Below, one piece after another: positions 40,538 through 48,901 of a stretch of DNA of 64,000 nucleotides. Each line of letters begins with the position of its first letter. Position 1 is the stretch's first letter. The notes beneath the pieces are model-generated. The model had not been told where the DNA came from. It saw only the letters and a program-made list of their open reading frames with translations, and searched no databases. This stretch comes from Paludibaculum sp. (GTDB lineage: Bacteria; Acidobacteriota; Terriglobia; Bryobacterales; Bryobacteraceae). Location of the stretch: NCBI GenBank assembly GCA_029973955.1, contig JARKQJ010000005.1, positions 1-64,000 on the forward strand, read 5' to 3'. Made by a program: the position numbers and the translations under genes.

Positions 40538-40974
40538 CGTTCGCGCAGAAGCAGATGATCCGGGATAGTTATGAACAGATCCGGGAGTTTGAGGAGGCAG
40601 TGTTTCTGCTGTTCTACGGGCGGATGTTCGAGCTGGATCCGACAATCCGGCCGATGTTCCGGTACGACATAAAGGAGCAGGCGAAGAAGCTGACGCAGAC
40701 CCTGGACATAGTGGTAGAGAGCCTGGACCGGATGGAGGAGTTGAAGCCGAGGCTCGCAGAACTGGGGCGAAGCCATGCGGTGTACGGGGTGCAGCCGCAC
40801 CACTATGAGACGCTGACGGCGGCACTATTGTGGGCGTTTGGACAAGCGTTGTCGGGGGGATTTCCGGCGGAGGTGCGGGCGGCGTGGAGGTCGGTGCTGG
40901 GGGAGTTGATCGGAGAGATGATCGCGGCGGGGGAGGGAACTGGGGCAATGGAGAAAAAAGGCGCCGGGGAGTGA
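40534..40974 (+). CDS. Single-domain bacterial globin
   Basis: 146 residues, ATGA overlap with the kinase gene. 'MFELDPTIRPMFRYDIKEQA' includes the E-helix region with Gln49 at the distal (E7) position as in Vitreoscilla haemoglobin, and 'LAELGRSHAVYGVQPHHYET' has the proximal His81. The family binds O2, NO or other ligands through haem. No reductase domain is attached. Placed between a kinase and a peptide exporter it could be a sensor or a protective partner; its role here is open. Its stop codon TGA is the first part of the next bipartite motif. Confidence 0.87.
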   Translation: MTFAQKQMIRDSYEQIREFEEAVFLLFYGRMFELDPTIRPMFRYDIKEQAKKLTQTLDIVVESLDRMEELKPRLAELGRSHAVYGVQPHHYETLTAALLWAFGQALSGGFPAEVRAAWRSVLGELIGEMIAAGEGTGAMEKKGAGE

Positions 40975-40999
40975 TCGATTTGGAGGTGGAAATCCGCCC
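40972..40999 (+). promoter_or_regulatory. Bipartite cluster motif upstream of the exporter operon
   Basis: TGATCGA at 40972-40978 and TCCGCCC at 40993-40999, again 14 bases apart, with one mismatch to TGCGCCC. The first block overlaps the globin stop codon. The HlyD ATG follows 33 bases later, so this could start a separate transcript for HlyD and the two ABC genes. Confidence 0.6.
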
Positions 41000-41032
41000 A
41001 TATGGGAGAGCAGCCCTCAGACTGGAGATCCC

Positions 41033-42238
41033 ATGAGCACATCCTTCACTCGTACGTTGCGGTCTTTGACGGCGGATTCGATGCACCTTTCGGTGACCGC
41101 GCTCGCGGCGGGACTGGCGCTGCTGGCGGCGTGGGGGGGCTGGTTCCTCCTGGCGCGGGTGAGCCTGTTTGAAGTGACGCAGGAGGCGCGTCTGGAGGCA
41201 TCGGCGGCGGTGTATGCGGTGGAAGTGCCTGTCGCGGGGCGCGTGTTGAGCAGCAATCTGGCGATTGGGCGGGAAGTAAAGGCTGGCGAGATCCTGCTGG
41301 AACTGGATGCGCAGCCGGAGCGGCTGCAGTTGCGGGAAGAGTCGGTGCGGGTAGAGGGATTGCGGGCGCAGATTGCCGCACTGCGGAGCCAGGCGGCAGC
41401 GGAGGAAAAGGCGCGGGGCGAGGAGCAGTTGGCGGCGCGGGTAGCCGTGGAGCAGGCGCGGGCACAGGAGCGGGAAGCGCAGGCGCCGGCACAGTTCAGC
41501 GCCGAAGAAGCACGGCGGCTGGCGGAGTTGCACAAGCAGGGATTGATTGCGGAGCGTGAGTATCAGCGGGGGCGCTCGGAGGCCGAGAAGCAGCGAGCCG
41601 CAATGGAAGCGAGCCGGATTACGGCACGCAAGATCGAGCAGGAGCAGAGGACGCGCGACAGCGAGCGGGACACGCGGCTGCGGAAGCTGGCGGCGGAGAT
41701 CACGGCGCTGGAAGGACAGATGGGGACAATTGGAGCGGCGGAGGCGCGGCTGCGGAACGAAGCGGAGCGCAGAGTGGTGCGGGCGGCGGCGACGGGGCGG
41801 CTGGGCGAGGTGAAGATCCTGAAGGCGGGCGCGTATGTGGGCGAGGGGGAGAGAGTGGCGGCGATTGTGCCGGCAGGGGGGCTGCGGATCGTCGCGCAGT
41901 TTGATCCGCCGGCGGCGATCGGGCGTCTGCGGGAAGGGCAGCCGGCACGGATGCGTCTGGCCGGGTTCCCGTGGACGCAGTATGGATCGATGGATGCGGT
42001 GGTGACGCACGTGGCGGATGAGATCCGGGATGGGAAGGTGCGTGTGGAACTGGCGTTGGGCGATGGCGGTGGGTTGAAGGTGAGGCCGCAACACGGGATG
42101 CCGGGGAGCGTGGAAGTGGAAGTGGAGAAGGTATCGCCGGCGGGGCTGGTGCTACGCATGGGCGGGCGCTGGCTGACGGAAGCGCGGGAGCCGAGGCTGA
42201 TGGCGCGGCAGGGAGGCGGGACAGCAGTTCAACCATGA
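41033..42238 (+). CDS. HlyD-family membrane fusion (adaptor) protein
   Basis: 401 residues. One N-terminal membrane helix ('VTALAAGLALLAAWGGWFLL', ~20-42) is followed by a lipoyl half ('VYAVEVPVAGRVLSSNLAIG', 'REVKAGEILLELDAQPE'), a long Ala/Glu/Arg coiled-coil hairpin (~95-235), the second lipoyl half ('VVRAAATGRLGEVKILKAGA') and a beta-barrel. This is the adaptor of type-I-like peptide exporters. Its stop overlaps the C39-ABC gene start (ATGA). No TolC-type outer-membrane partner is in the window. Confidence 0.9.
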   Translation: MSTSFTRTLRSLTADSMHLSVTALAAGLALLAAWGGWFLLARVSLFEVTQEARLEASAAVYAVEVPVAGRVLSSNLAIGREVKAGEILLELDAQPERLQLREESVRVEGLRAQIAALRSQAAAEEKARGEEQLAARVAVEQARAQEREAQAPAQFSAEEARRLAELHKQGLIAEREYQRGRSEAEKQRAAMEASRITARKIEQEQRTRDSERDTRLRKLAAEITALEGQMGTIGAAEARLRNEAERRVVRAAATGRLGEVKILKAGAYVGEGERVAAIVPAGGLRIVAQFDPPAAIGRLREGQPARMRLAGFPWTQYGSMDAVVTHVADEIRDGKVRVELALGDGGGLKVRPQHGMPGSVEVEVEKVSPAGLVLRMGGRWLTEAREPRLMARQGGGTAVQP

Positions 42239-44847
42239 AGCGTAGTTACTTCGCGCCGGAGGTGATCCAGACGTCGGCGATGGACTGCGGTCCGGCGTCG
42301 CTGAAGACGTTGCTGGAGGGCCACGGCATCGAGGTAAGTTACGGACGCCTGCGGGAGGCATGCCAGACGGACGTGGACGGGACGTCGATCGACACGCTGG
42401 AGCAGGCGGCGGTGGATTTGGGTCTGGATGCGGCGCAGGTGATGGCGCCGGTGGACGACGTGGGGCGACTGGAGTCTGAGCTGCTGCCGTGTTTGATTGT
42501 GACGAGGCAGCCGGGTGGCTCGACGCACTTTGTGGTGGTGTGGCGACGGCATGGGCGGTATCTGCAGATCATGGATCCGGCGACGGGCCGGAAGTGGGTG
42601 CGCACGGAGGAGTTCCGGAAGGGACTGTACGTTCACACGATGCCGGTTCCGGCGGAGGTGTGGCGGAATTGGGCGGCATCGGAGGGATTCGGACGCGGAA
42701 TCGACGCGCGGCTGAGCGAACTGGGTGTGGGGGCGGCGCGGCGAAAGGCGCTGCGGGCGAGGGCGGACAAAGACGCGGGTTGGGAAGGGTTGAGCCAGCT
42801 CGATGGAGCGGTGCGGATGGTGGCCGCGCTGGTGAAGAGCGGGGCGGTAAAGGCGGGCGGCGAGGCGGCGCGGCTGCTGGAGCGGCTGGCGCAGAAGGGG
42901 GCGAAGGTTCCGGACGCGTACAGGACGGCGCGGCGGGATGCCGCATCCGAGGACAGCGTGATGCTGTCGGGCGCGGTGCTGATCACGGTGGCCGGGCGGA
43001 AGGGAGAGGCGGGCCAGGAGCGCAAAATCTCCCCGGAACTGGCGGCGGCGCTGAAGCCGGAAAAAGGGCAGGCGGGCGCGCAACTGTGGCGGTTACTCAA
43101 AGAAGACGGGCTCTTCGGGCCGGCGGTGCTCCTGCCGGCGATTGCGCTTTCGGCCGGGGCGGTGGCGCTGGAGGCGCTGCTGCTGCGGGGCGTGTTTGAA
43201 GTGAGCAAAGAGCTGGAGGTGGGCTGGCAGCGGCTGGGGGCGACGGCGGCGCTGCTGGCGTTTGTCGTGGGTTTGCTGCTGATGGAATGGCCGCTGGCGA
43301 CGTCGCTGCTGCGTCTGGGGCGAAAATTGGAGGCGCGGCTGCGCGTGGCGTTCTTAGCGAAGGTGCCGCGGTTGGGGGACCGGTATTTCCAGAGCCGGCT
43401 GGTATCGGATATGGCGGCACGAAGCCATTCGGTGCACATGGTGCGGGCGTTGCCGGAGCAGGCGGGGCAGTTGCTGAGGGCGGGGTTCGAGATGCTGTTC
43501 ACGGTTGCGGCGATCGGGTGGTTGTATCCGGGGAGCTTGTGGGGGGCGGCGGCCGTGGCGATGCTGGCGGTGGCGATTCCGCTGGCGGCGCAGCCGGTCC
43601 TGACGGCGCGGGATTTGAAATGGAGAACGCACGCGGGGGCGCTGAGCCGGTATTACCTGGATGCGATGTTGGGGCTGGTGGCCGTGCGCGCGCACGGAGC
43701 GGAGCGGGCGCTGCGGCGGGAACAGGAGGGGATGCTGGCGGAGTGGGGGCGGTCGGGACTCGAGGCGCAGAAGGCTGCGGTCTTGCTGGATGGGGTTCAG
43801 TTCCTGGTAACGCTGGGCCTGGCGGCGTGGCTGCTATTGAGCCAGATGGCGCCGGGCGGTGAACCGGGGGGTGTGTTGTTGCTGGCGTTCTGGGCGTTGA
43901 ACCTGCCGATGCTGGGGCAGGAGATTGGAACAGTGGCGCGGCAGTATCCGGGTCAAAGGAATGTCACGCTTCGATTGATGGAGCCGCTGGGCGCGCCGGA
44001 GGAAGTTGTGCCGGCGGTGCAGGTGGAAGAGCGGGGCGGAGGTGTAAGCATTGAGCTGGACGGGGTGACAGTGCGGGCGGCGGGTCACCTGATCCTGGAG
44101 CAGGTGGGTTTGCATGTGGAGCCGGGCGAGCAGATTGGGATCGTGGGGCCGTCGGGGGCAGGGAAGTCGAGCCTGGTGGGGCTGCTGTTGGGCTGGCACC
44201 GGGTGGCGGAGGGATCACTGCGCGTGGATGGGCAGGAGTTGGATGCGGCAGGATTGGCGGCGCTGCGGCGGGTGACGGCGTGGATCGATCCGCAGGTGCA
44301 GCTTTGGAACAGGCCGCTGCTGGAGAATCTGAAGTACGGCTCTCCGGCCGGGGCGGAGATGAACCTGGAGCCCGCGCTGGAGCGTGCGGATCTGCGGGGT
44401 GTATTGAGGAAGCTGCCCGATGGTTTGCAGACTGCGCTGGGCGAAGGCGGGGCGCTGGTGTCGGGCGGCGAGGGGCAGCGGGTGAGGATCGGCCGGGCGT
44501 TGATGAAACCGGGCGTACGGTTGGCGATTCTGGATGAGCCGGCGCGAGGGCTGGACCGTGGGAAGCGGCGAGCGCTGATAGCAAAGGTGCGGGAGGCGTG
44601 GCCGGAAGCGACGGTGCTGTGCATCACGCATGACGTGGGGGACACTCTGGAGTTCGAGCGGGTGCTGGTGGTGGAGAAGGGCAAGATTGCGGAGGATGGG
44701 CATCCGCGGGAGCTGGCGGCGCGGGAGGGTTCGAGGTACGGAGCGTTGCTGGAGGCGGAAGAGGCGGTGTTGCACGGATTGTGGCAGAGCGCGGCGTGGC
44801 GGCGACTGCGGCTGGTGGGCGGGCGCGTGCAGGAGGAGCGGCAGTGA
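42235..44847 (+). CDS. Peptidase-containing ABC exporter (C39-ABC, PCAT-like) with an inserted domain
   Basis: 870 residues. The C39 peptidase domain has Gln12, Cys18 ('SAMDCGPASLKTLL'), His98 ('STHFVVVW') and Asp114 ('IMDPATG'), so it should be able to cut after GG leaders. Then comes an unusual ~160-residue Ala/Arg/Lys-rich segment (~130-290) before the membrane domain (~290-570). The ATPase domain (~605-830) has Walker A 'GPSGAGKSS', signature 'SGGEGQR', Walker B 'LAILDEPARGLD' and 'ITHD'. It probably cleaves and exports the GG peptides encoded at 35475 and 48466-49188. It lies between HlyD and a second ABC half-transporter, each overlapping by 4 bases. Confidence 0.9.
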   Translation: MKRSYFAPEVIQTSAMDCGPASLKTLLEGHGIEVSYGRLREACQTDVDGTSIDTLEQAAVDLGLDAAQVMAPVDDVGRLESELLPCLIVTRQPGGSTHFVVVWRRHGRYLQIMDPATGRKWVRTEEFRKGLYVHTMPVPAEVWRNWAASEGFGRGIDARLSELGVGAARRKALRARADKDAGWEGLSQLDGAVRMVAALVKSGAVKAGGEAARLLERLAQKGAKVPDAYRTARRDAASEDSVMLSGAVLITVAGRKGEAGQERKISPELAAALKPEKGQAGAQLWRLLKEDGLFGPAVLLPAIALSAGAVALEALLLRGVFEVSKELEVGWQRLGATAALLAFVVGLLLMEWPLATSLLRLGRKLEARLRVAFLAKVPRLGDRYFQSRLVSDMAARSHSVHMVRALPEQAGQLLRAGFEMLFTVAAIGWLYPGSLWGAAAVAMLAVAIPLAAQPVLTARDLKWRTHAGALSRYYLDAMLGLVAVRAHGAERALRREQEGMLAEWGRSGLEAQKAAVLLDGVQFLVTLGLAAWLLLSQMAPGGEPGGVLLLAFWALNLPMLGQEIGTVARQYPGQRNVTLRLMEPLGAPEEVVPAVQVEERGGGVSIELDGVTVRAAGHLILEQVGLHVEPGEQIGIVGPSGAGKSSLVGLLLGWHRVAEGSLRVDGQELDAAGLAALRRVTAWIDPQVQLWNRPLLENLKYGSPAGAEMNLEPALERADLRGVLRKLPDGLQTALGEGGALVSGGEGQRVRIGRALMKPGVRLAILDEPARGLDRGKRRALIAKVREAWPEATVLCITHDVGDTLEFERVLVVEKGKIAEDGHPRELAAREGSRYGALLEAEEAVLHGLWQSAAWRRLRLVGGRVQEERQ

Positions 44848-46895
44848 AGGAGTCCTTATGGCCGGCGGAGGGGGCGGCGGCGCTGGTGGATGCACTCGCG
44901 CGGCGGGCGGGCATGCCGATGCGGGCGGATGCCGTTTCGGGGGCGAAAGACGCGGAAGGCGCCTGTGAGGAATTGGGGCTGGAAGCGGAGCGGGTGTACG
45001 TTTCGGCGGCGAATTTTGAAGAAGCGCTGCGGGCGGCTCCACCGGCGGTAGTGGAGTTGCCAGAAGGGACGCTGGCGTTGGTGGGCGCGGGGCGCGGATG
45101 GGTGCGGGCGTTGGGGCCGGACCTGCGGGTACGGCGTGTGGATCTGGATCAGGTGTGGACGGCGCTGAGCGCGAACGCGGAAGCTCCGCACGCAGCGGAG
45201 ATCGATGAACTGCTGGAGGAGTGCCGGATTGGCGGCGAACGGCGCAAGACGGCGCGGCGCATGCTGCTGCGGGAGCGGTTGGGCGATGTGGTGATCGGTA
45301 GGGTGATCCAGTTGCGAGTGACGCCGGGAGCGTCGTTTGCGGGACAGGCGCGGGAGGCGGGTCTGTTGCGGCAGTTGGTGGGGTATGCGGTGGCGCATGG
45401 GCTGGAGTACTTCGCGTGGCTGCTGGCGTGGTGGCTGCTGGGGGTGGGTGCGTTGTCGGGAAGAACGGATCGGGGCTGGCTGACAGGCTGGTCTCTGCTG
45501 CTGTTGACGATGGTGCCGTTGCGGATGTGGATGCTGTGGCTGCAGGGGCGGCTGGCGCTGGGCTTGGGCGGGTTGTTGAAGCAGCGGCTGCTGGCGGGGG
45601 CTTTGAAGCTGGACCAGGACCAGATCAGGCATCAGGGTGCGGGGCAGTTGTTGGGACGGGTGATCGAATCGGAGACAGTGGAGTCTCTGGCTCTGGGTGG
45701 AGGGTTGAACGCTCTGGCGGCAGCGGTGGAGCTGGCGATGGCGGCGGCGGTGCTGGCAGTGGGTGCGGGCGGGCTGTTGCATGCGGCGCTGCTAGGGGTT
45801 TGGATAGGGTTCACGGTATGGATGGGCGTGGTGTTTGCGAAGCGACGGAGGGAGTGGACGGAGGCCCGGCTGAAGCTGACGGACGACCTGGTCGAGCGGA
45901 TGACAGGCCACCGGACGAGGCTGGCGCAACAGCCGCCGGAGGAGTGGCACAAGGAAGAGGATCGGGCCGTGGACGAGTATCTGCACCGGGCGGCGGCGAT
46001 GGACAAGGCGGATGCGCGGCTGCTGGCGCTGGCGTCTCGAGGCTGGCTGGCAGCGGGATTGGCGGGCCTGGCGTCCGGACTGATGAGTGGAGGGAGCGAG
46101 GCGGCGGCGAGCCTGGCGATGGGATTGGGCGGTGTGCTGATCGCGCAAAGGGCGCTGAAGAAGCTGGCCTCATCGATGGCGCAACTGGCGGGGGCGGGGA
46201 TTGCCTGGGAGGCGGTGAAGCCGCTGTTCAATGCGGCAGCGAAGGTGGAGCGGCCGGCGGTGGTGACTGCGAGTGGGCCGAGCGCGGCGGTGATCGACGC
46301 GCACGATCTGACGTTCCGGTACCACGAAAGAGGCGAGCCGGTGCTGCGGGGCGCGAGCGTGAGGATCGAGCGGGGCGACCGGGTGCTGTTGGAGGGCGAG
46401 TCAGGTGGCGGGAAGTCGACACTGGCTTCGGTGTTGGTGGGGCTGAGGGAGTCGGGGTCGGGGATGTTGCTGGCTGGGGGGTTGGACCGGAAGTCTCTGG
46501 GCAGCGCGGGATGGCGGAAGAGGATTGTGGCGGCGCCGCAGTACCACGAGAACCATATTCTGAGCGCGCCGTTCGCGTTCAATCTGCTGATGGGGCGGGC
46601 ATGGCCGCCGACCGAAGAGGACCTGAAAGAGGCGTGGCAGGTGTGCCAGGAGTTGGGATTGGGGCCGTTGTTGGAGAGGATGCCGGGGGGATTGCAGCAG
46701 ATGGTGGGGGATACGGGGTGGCAGTTGTCGCAAGGGGAGCGGAGCCGGGTGTTCATGGCGCGGGCGTTGTTGCAGAGGGCGGAGTTGGTGGTGTTGGACG
46801 AGAGCTTCGCCGCGCTGGACCCGGAGAATCTGAAGCAGGCTTTGGAATGTGTGCTTCGGCGGGCGCCGGCGCTGGTGGTGGTGGCGCACCCGTAG
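44844..46895 (+). CDS. Second ABC exporter with a degenerate peptidase-like N-terminus
   Basis: 683 residues from a GTG at 44844 behind AGGAGGAG, overlapping the previous stop (GTGA). The first ~130 residues have a layout like the C39 domain ('AACEELGLEAERVYVSAANF'-like spacing, 'PPAVVELPEGTLALVGAGRG') but no catalytic Cys or His, so it would be a binding, not cutting, domain. The membrane domain is ~175-440. The ATPase has Walker A 'GESGGGKST', signature 'LSQGERSR', Walker B 'LVVLDESFAALD' and ends just after 'VVVAHP', with almost nothing behind the H-loop. It may pair with the C39 exporter as a heterodimer. Confidence 0.88.
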   Translation: MKESLWPAEGAAALVDALARRAGMPMRADAVSGAKDAEGACEELGLEAERVYVSAANFEEALRAAPPAVVELPEGTLALVGAGRGWVRALGPDLRVRRVDLDQVWTALSANAEAPHAAEIDELLEECRIGGERRKTARRMLLRERLGDVVIGRVIQLRVTPGASFAGQAREAGLLRQLVGYAVAHGLEYFAWLLAWWLLGVGALSGRTDRGWLTGWSLLLLTMVPLRMWMLWLQGRLALGLGGLLKQRLLAGALKLDQDQIRHQGAGQLLGRVIESETVESLALGGGLNALAAAVELAMAAAVLAVGAGGLLHAALLGVWIGFTVWMGVVFAKRRREWTEARLKLTDDLVERMTGHRTRLAQQPPEEWHKEEDRAVDEYLHRAAAMDKADARLLALASRGWLAAGLAGLASGLMSGGSEAAASLAMGLGGVLIAQRALKKLASSMAQLAGAGIAWEAVKPLFNAAAKVERPAVVTASGPSAAVIDAHDLTFRYHERGEPVLRGASVRIERGDRVLLEGESGGGKSTLASVLVGLRESGSGMLLAGGLDRKSLGSAGWRKRIVAAPQYHENHILSAPFAFNLLMGRAWPPTEEDLKEAWQVCQELGLGPLLERMPGGLQQMVGDTGWQLSQGERSRVFMARALLQRAELVVLDESFAALDPENLKQALECVLRRAPALVVVAHP

Positions 46896-46904
46896 CATTC
46901 AGAA

Positions 46905-46930
46905 GCCGGCCGGGCAGCGGAGTGGCCGGC
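46905..46930. terminator. Hairpin between convergent ABC and SelO-like genes
   Basis: A 7-bp perfect GC stem (GCCGGCC / GGCCGGC) with a 12-base loop lies in the 44-base gap between two convergent genes. It could stop transcription from both sides; there is no U-tract. Confidence 0.4.
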
Positions 46931-46939
46931 CGGAACGAT

Positions 46940-48334
46940 TCAGTTCGACAACGCCTCGAGGAACTGCCGTGGTTGGCGGCAGTGCTCGAGGCGTTTCAGT
47001 TTTGCATCGAACTCGAAGCCTGCGGGCCACTCGCGGGTTTGGAGCCAGGCGGGGACGAAGACGCGCGAGTCACTGCCGATGGGGATGAAGGTGCTGGCGG
47101 CAGGGGCTTCTGTCCAGCCGAGATCCGGCTCTGATGGGCGTTTGCCACAGGTGATGTTGGCGAGCTGATAGATGGCGAGATCGCGGAGTTGTTGTTTGGC
47201 TTTGGCGTTGAGGTGGAGCAAACGGGCGAGATGAGCGGAGGCGGATTGGACGAGTCCGTCGTTATCGAAGAGAGGATGGGCAGCGGGGAACTGGCGGTTG
47301 ATTTCGCGCAGGACCTGACGGACGTAGAGGTAGGCTGGGCGGTCGGGCAGGACGCCTGGGAAGCAGAGGTATTGGAGTTGGTGCCTGAAGCGTGTGAGGA
47401 AGAGACGCCAGTACCAGGCGAGGTAGAGCTCTTCGAAGCCGATGACGGTGCGTTCGACTTCACCCTGGCGGACGCGGTGCCGGATGCCAACAAAGGGCGA
47501 GCCGAAGAGGAGTGGAGTTTCGAGGTCGACATAGCGGCCGTCGAGAGTGAAGTTGTTCTGCAGGTAGAGCCAGAAGAGGCCATGGGCGGACCAGGAACGG
47601 AAGGCGGAGAGGGCGCGCTGGTAGGCGGCTTCCATGGCGGCGGCGATGCCGGCGGGGTCCCCCTGGGCGGAGTCGCGGGCATCGGGAGGACGGAGGAACC
47701 GGTCCAAGGCGAGGAAGAGCCGGCCGATGAAGCCGGGCTCGAAGCAGAAGTGGTCGAGAGCCCAGACGATGTTGGACATGCGGGCGAAGTTGGCCTGTTT
47801 GGCGCTGAGGACCTGGAGGAGGCCATCGGCGGGAGCGCGCTGCAGGTTGACAGAGGTGTGTCCGGCGGAGACTTCGCGGCGCTGAGTGGGGGTGAGCGCG
47901 GCGGCGAGAACGGTTTCGCAGGGAACGATAGTGTGGGCGAGGCCAGCGGCGTGGAGATATTGACTGATCAGCCATTCGCGGGCGGCGGAGGTGGGCGGCA
48001 TGTGGCCGCTTCCGTGGTAGCGTTCTCCGGTATCGTTCCAATTGGCAGCGGCGAGTGTGCGCCCGACCCCTTTCAGGTAGAAGCCGCGATAGACGCCGCC
48101 GCGGCCGGAGCCGAGTCGACGAGGATAGTTCTGGTCGAGTTGCGTCTGGAAATCGAGGAGGAGGACATCGCGCACGCCGCGGCGGGTGAAGTGGTACGCG
48201 CCGATCCGGCTCAGGTGTACCTCAACGTTGAGTGCGGCGTATTGTGGGGCTGCGGACTGGAAGCGGGAGCGGCGGACAGGGGCCGGGGCCTGCCAGGGCA
48301 GCATCTCATCGAATAAGCCGTGATCAATCGACAT
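46940..48334 (-). CDS. Divergent SelO/kinase-fold-like protein
   Basis: 464 residues, close to the ~480 of bacterial SelO (YdiU). Landmarks align in order: 'RRLGSGRGG' (SelO LGDGRG), 'FYLKGVGRT' with Lys88 (SelO LKGAGxT), 'AAREWLISQYLHAAGL' with Glu120 (SelO REYLxSEAMHxLGI), 'LTPTQRREV', and 'AHGLFWLYLQNN' followed by 'FTLDGRYVDLETP', where Asn261 and Asp270 keep the nine-residue spacing of the metal-binding Asn and Asp. The Asp just before that Asn in SelO is Asn260 here. SelO transfers AMP to Ser/Thr/Tyr. The gene lies divergent from the short-peptide genes and convergent with the exporter, so a peptide-modifying role is possible. Family assignment is from motifs only. Confidence 0.6.
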   Translation of the reverse strand: MSIDHGLFDEMLPWQAPAPVRRSRFQSAAPQYAALNVEVHLSRIGAYHFTRRGVRDVLLLDFQTQLDQNYPRRLGSGRGGVYRGFYLKGVGRTLAAANWNDTGERYHGSGHMPPTSAAREWLISQYLHAAGLAHTIVPCETVLAAALTPTQRREVSAGHTSVNLQRAPADGLLQVLSAKQANFARMSNIVWALDHFCFEPGFIGRLFLALDRFLRPPDARDSAQGDPAGIAAAMEAAYQRALSAFRSWSAHGLFWLYLQNNFTLDGRYVDLETPLLFGSPFVGIRHRVRQGEVERTVIGFEELYLAWYWRLFLTRFRHQLQYLCFPGVLPDRPAYLYVRQVLREINRQFPAAHPLFDNDGLVQSASAHLARLLHLNAKAKQQLRDLAIYQLANITCGKRPSEPDLGWTEAPAASTFIPIGSDSRVFVPAWLQTREWPAGFEFDAKLKRLEHCRQPRQFLEALSN

Positions 48335-48389
48335 CCTGCTATTGTCACCCGGGCGGCCGTGAGATGGCGGGGAATTCCTTTGGAAAGTG

Positions 48390-48417
48390 TGATCGATTCG
48401 CGGTAAGGATTGCGCCC
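48390..48417 (+). promoter_or_regulatory. Bipartite cluster motif upstream of short peptide 1
   Basis: TGATCGA at 48390-48396 and TGCGCCC at 48411-48417, 14 bases apart; ATG follows after 48 bases. A further shared block ACGCCT(c/g) lies between motif and start in all three short-peptide units. Confidence 0.75.
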
Positions 48418-48465
48418 ATTAGAGTGGAGACGGAAAACGCCTCAAATCGAAAAGGGAGAAAGACC

Positions 48466-48558
48466 ATGAAGAACAACACGATCCTCAATGCTGCCGACCT
48501 GCTCACCGCCAAGACCAGTGTCCGCGCGGGCCGCGGTGGCGAACCCAGCGACAAGTAA
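48466..48558 (+). CDS. Short GG peptide 1 (30 residues)
   Basis: 30 codons behind GGGAGAAAG. Starts M-K-N-N-T-I-L-N, then the shared block A-A-D-L-L-T-A (residues 9-15), then K-T-S-V-R-A-G-R-G-G (16-25) and a five-residue tail E-P-S-D-K. The GG at 24-25 after a hydrophobic helical leader is what a C39 peptidase recognises, but the tail would be unusually small, so the peptide may instead be used whole. Own motif upstream, own hairpin downstream, and two paralogues next to it show that it is a real gene. No match to a family I can name. Confidence 0.8.
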   Translation: MKNNTILNAADLLTAKTSVRAGRGGEPSDK

Positions 48559-48592
48559 ACGGCTAATCGCAAGGTTTGAAGAGCCCTCACGG

Positions 48593-48614
48593 AAGCATCT
48601 GCATCTGTGAGGGC
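48593..48614 (+). terminator. Hairpin after short peptide 1
   Basis: GCCCTCAC / GTGAGGGC, an 8-bp perfect stem starting 35 bases after the stop, followed by CTTGCCGCGTTTGG. A GCGTTTGG-type tail recurs after all three short-peptide hairpins. Confidence 0.65.
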
Positions 48615-48703
48615 CTTGCCGCGTTTGGCGTTGCGCCGTCTTCGAGCGAGAGGATGCGGCGGTCTGGCGCCGAGGCGGGCACGCAGAAATAGTTCCCGTG
48701 GCG

Positions 48704-48731
48704 TGATCGAAAGCGCGCGCGGTATGCGCCC
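48704..48731 (+). promoter_or_regulatory. Bipartite cluster motif upstream of short peptide 2
   Basis: TGATCGA at 48704-48710 and TGCGCCC at 48725-48731, 14 bases apart; the ATG follows after 48 bases, the same distance as in unit 1. The 14-base spacer differs from that of the other copies, so the two blocks, not the spacer, are conserved. Confidence 0.75.
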
Positions 48732-48779
48732 GTCAGAGTGTAGGCGGACGACGCCTGAATTCAAATAGGGAGAGAGACC

Positions 48780-48869
48780 ATGAAGAACAACACGATCATC
48801 AATGCTGCCGACCTGCTCACCGCCCGGACGAATGTTCGTGCCGGCCACGCTGAAGCCGCGATGAAGTAG
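48780..48869 (+). CDS. Short peptide 2 (29 residues), GG lost
   Basis: 29 codons behind GGGAGAGAG. The first 22 residues match peptide 1 closely (M-K-N-N-T-I-I-N, A-A-D-L-L-T-A, R-T-N-V-R-A-G), but the end is H-A-E-A-A-M-K with no GG. The head is conserved and the tail has diverged, which fits either a leader with a different core or a decaying copy. Promoter motif and terminator are intact, so it is likely expressed. Confidence 0.75.
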   Translation: MKNNTIINAADLLTARTNVRAGHAEAAMK

Positions 48870-48901
48870 CCGGGGCGCATAACGCGCGTCACTGGGGGAA
48901 G

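Noticed and set aside
40115..42094. Long minus-strand frame opposite the globin and HlyD genes
   Set aside because: Arg/Pro/His-rich composition, no domain, opposite well-supported coding sequence.
48321..48334. A TGATC-containing stretch at the start of the SelO-like gene as a sixth motif copy
   Set aside because: TGATCAATCGA is not TGATCGA and no TGCGCCC block follows at 14 bases on either strand.
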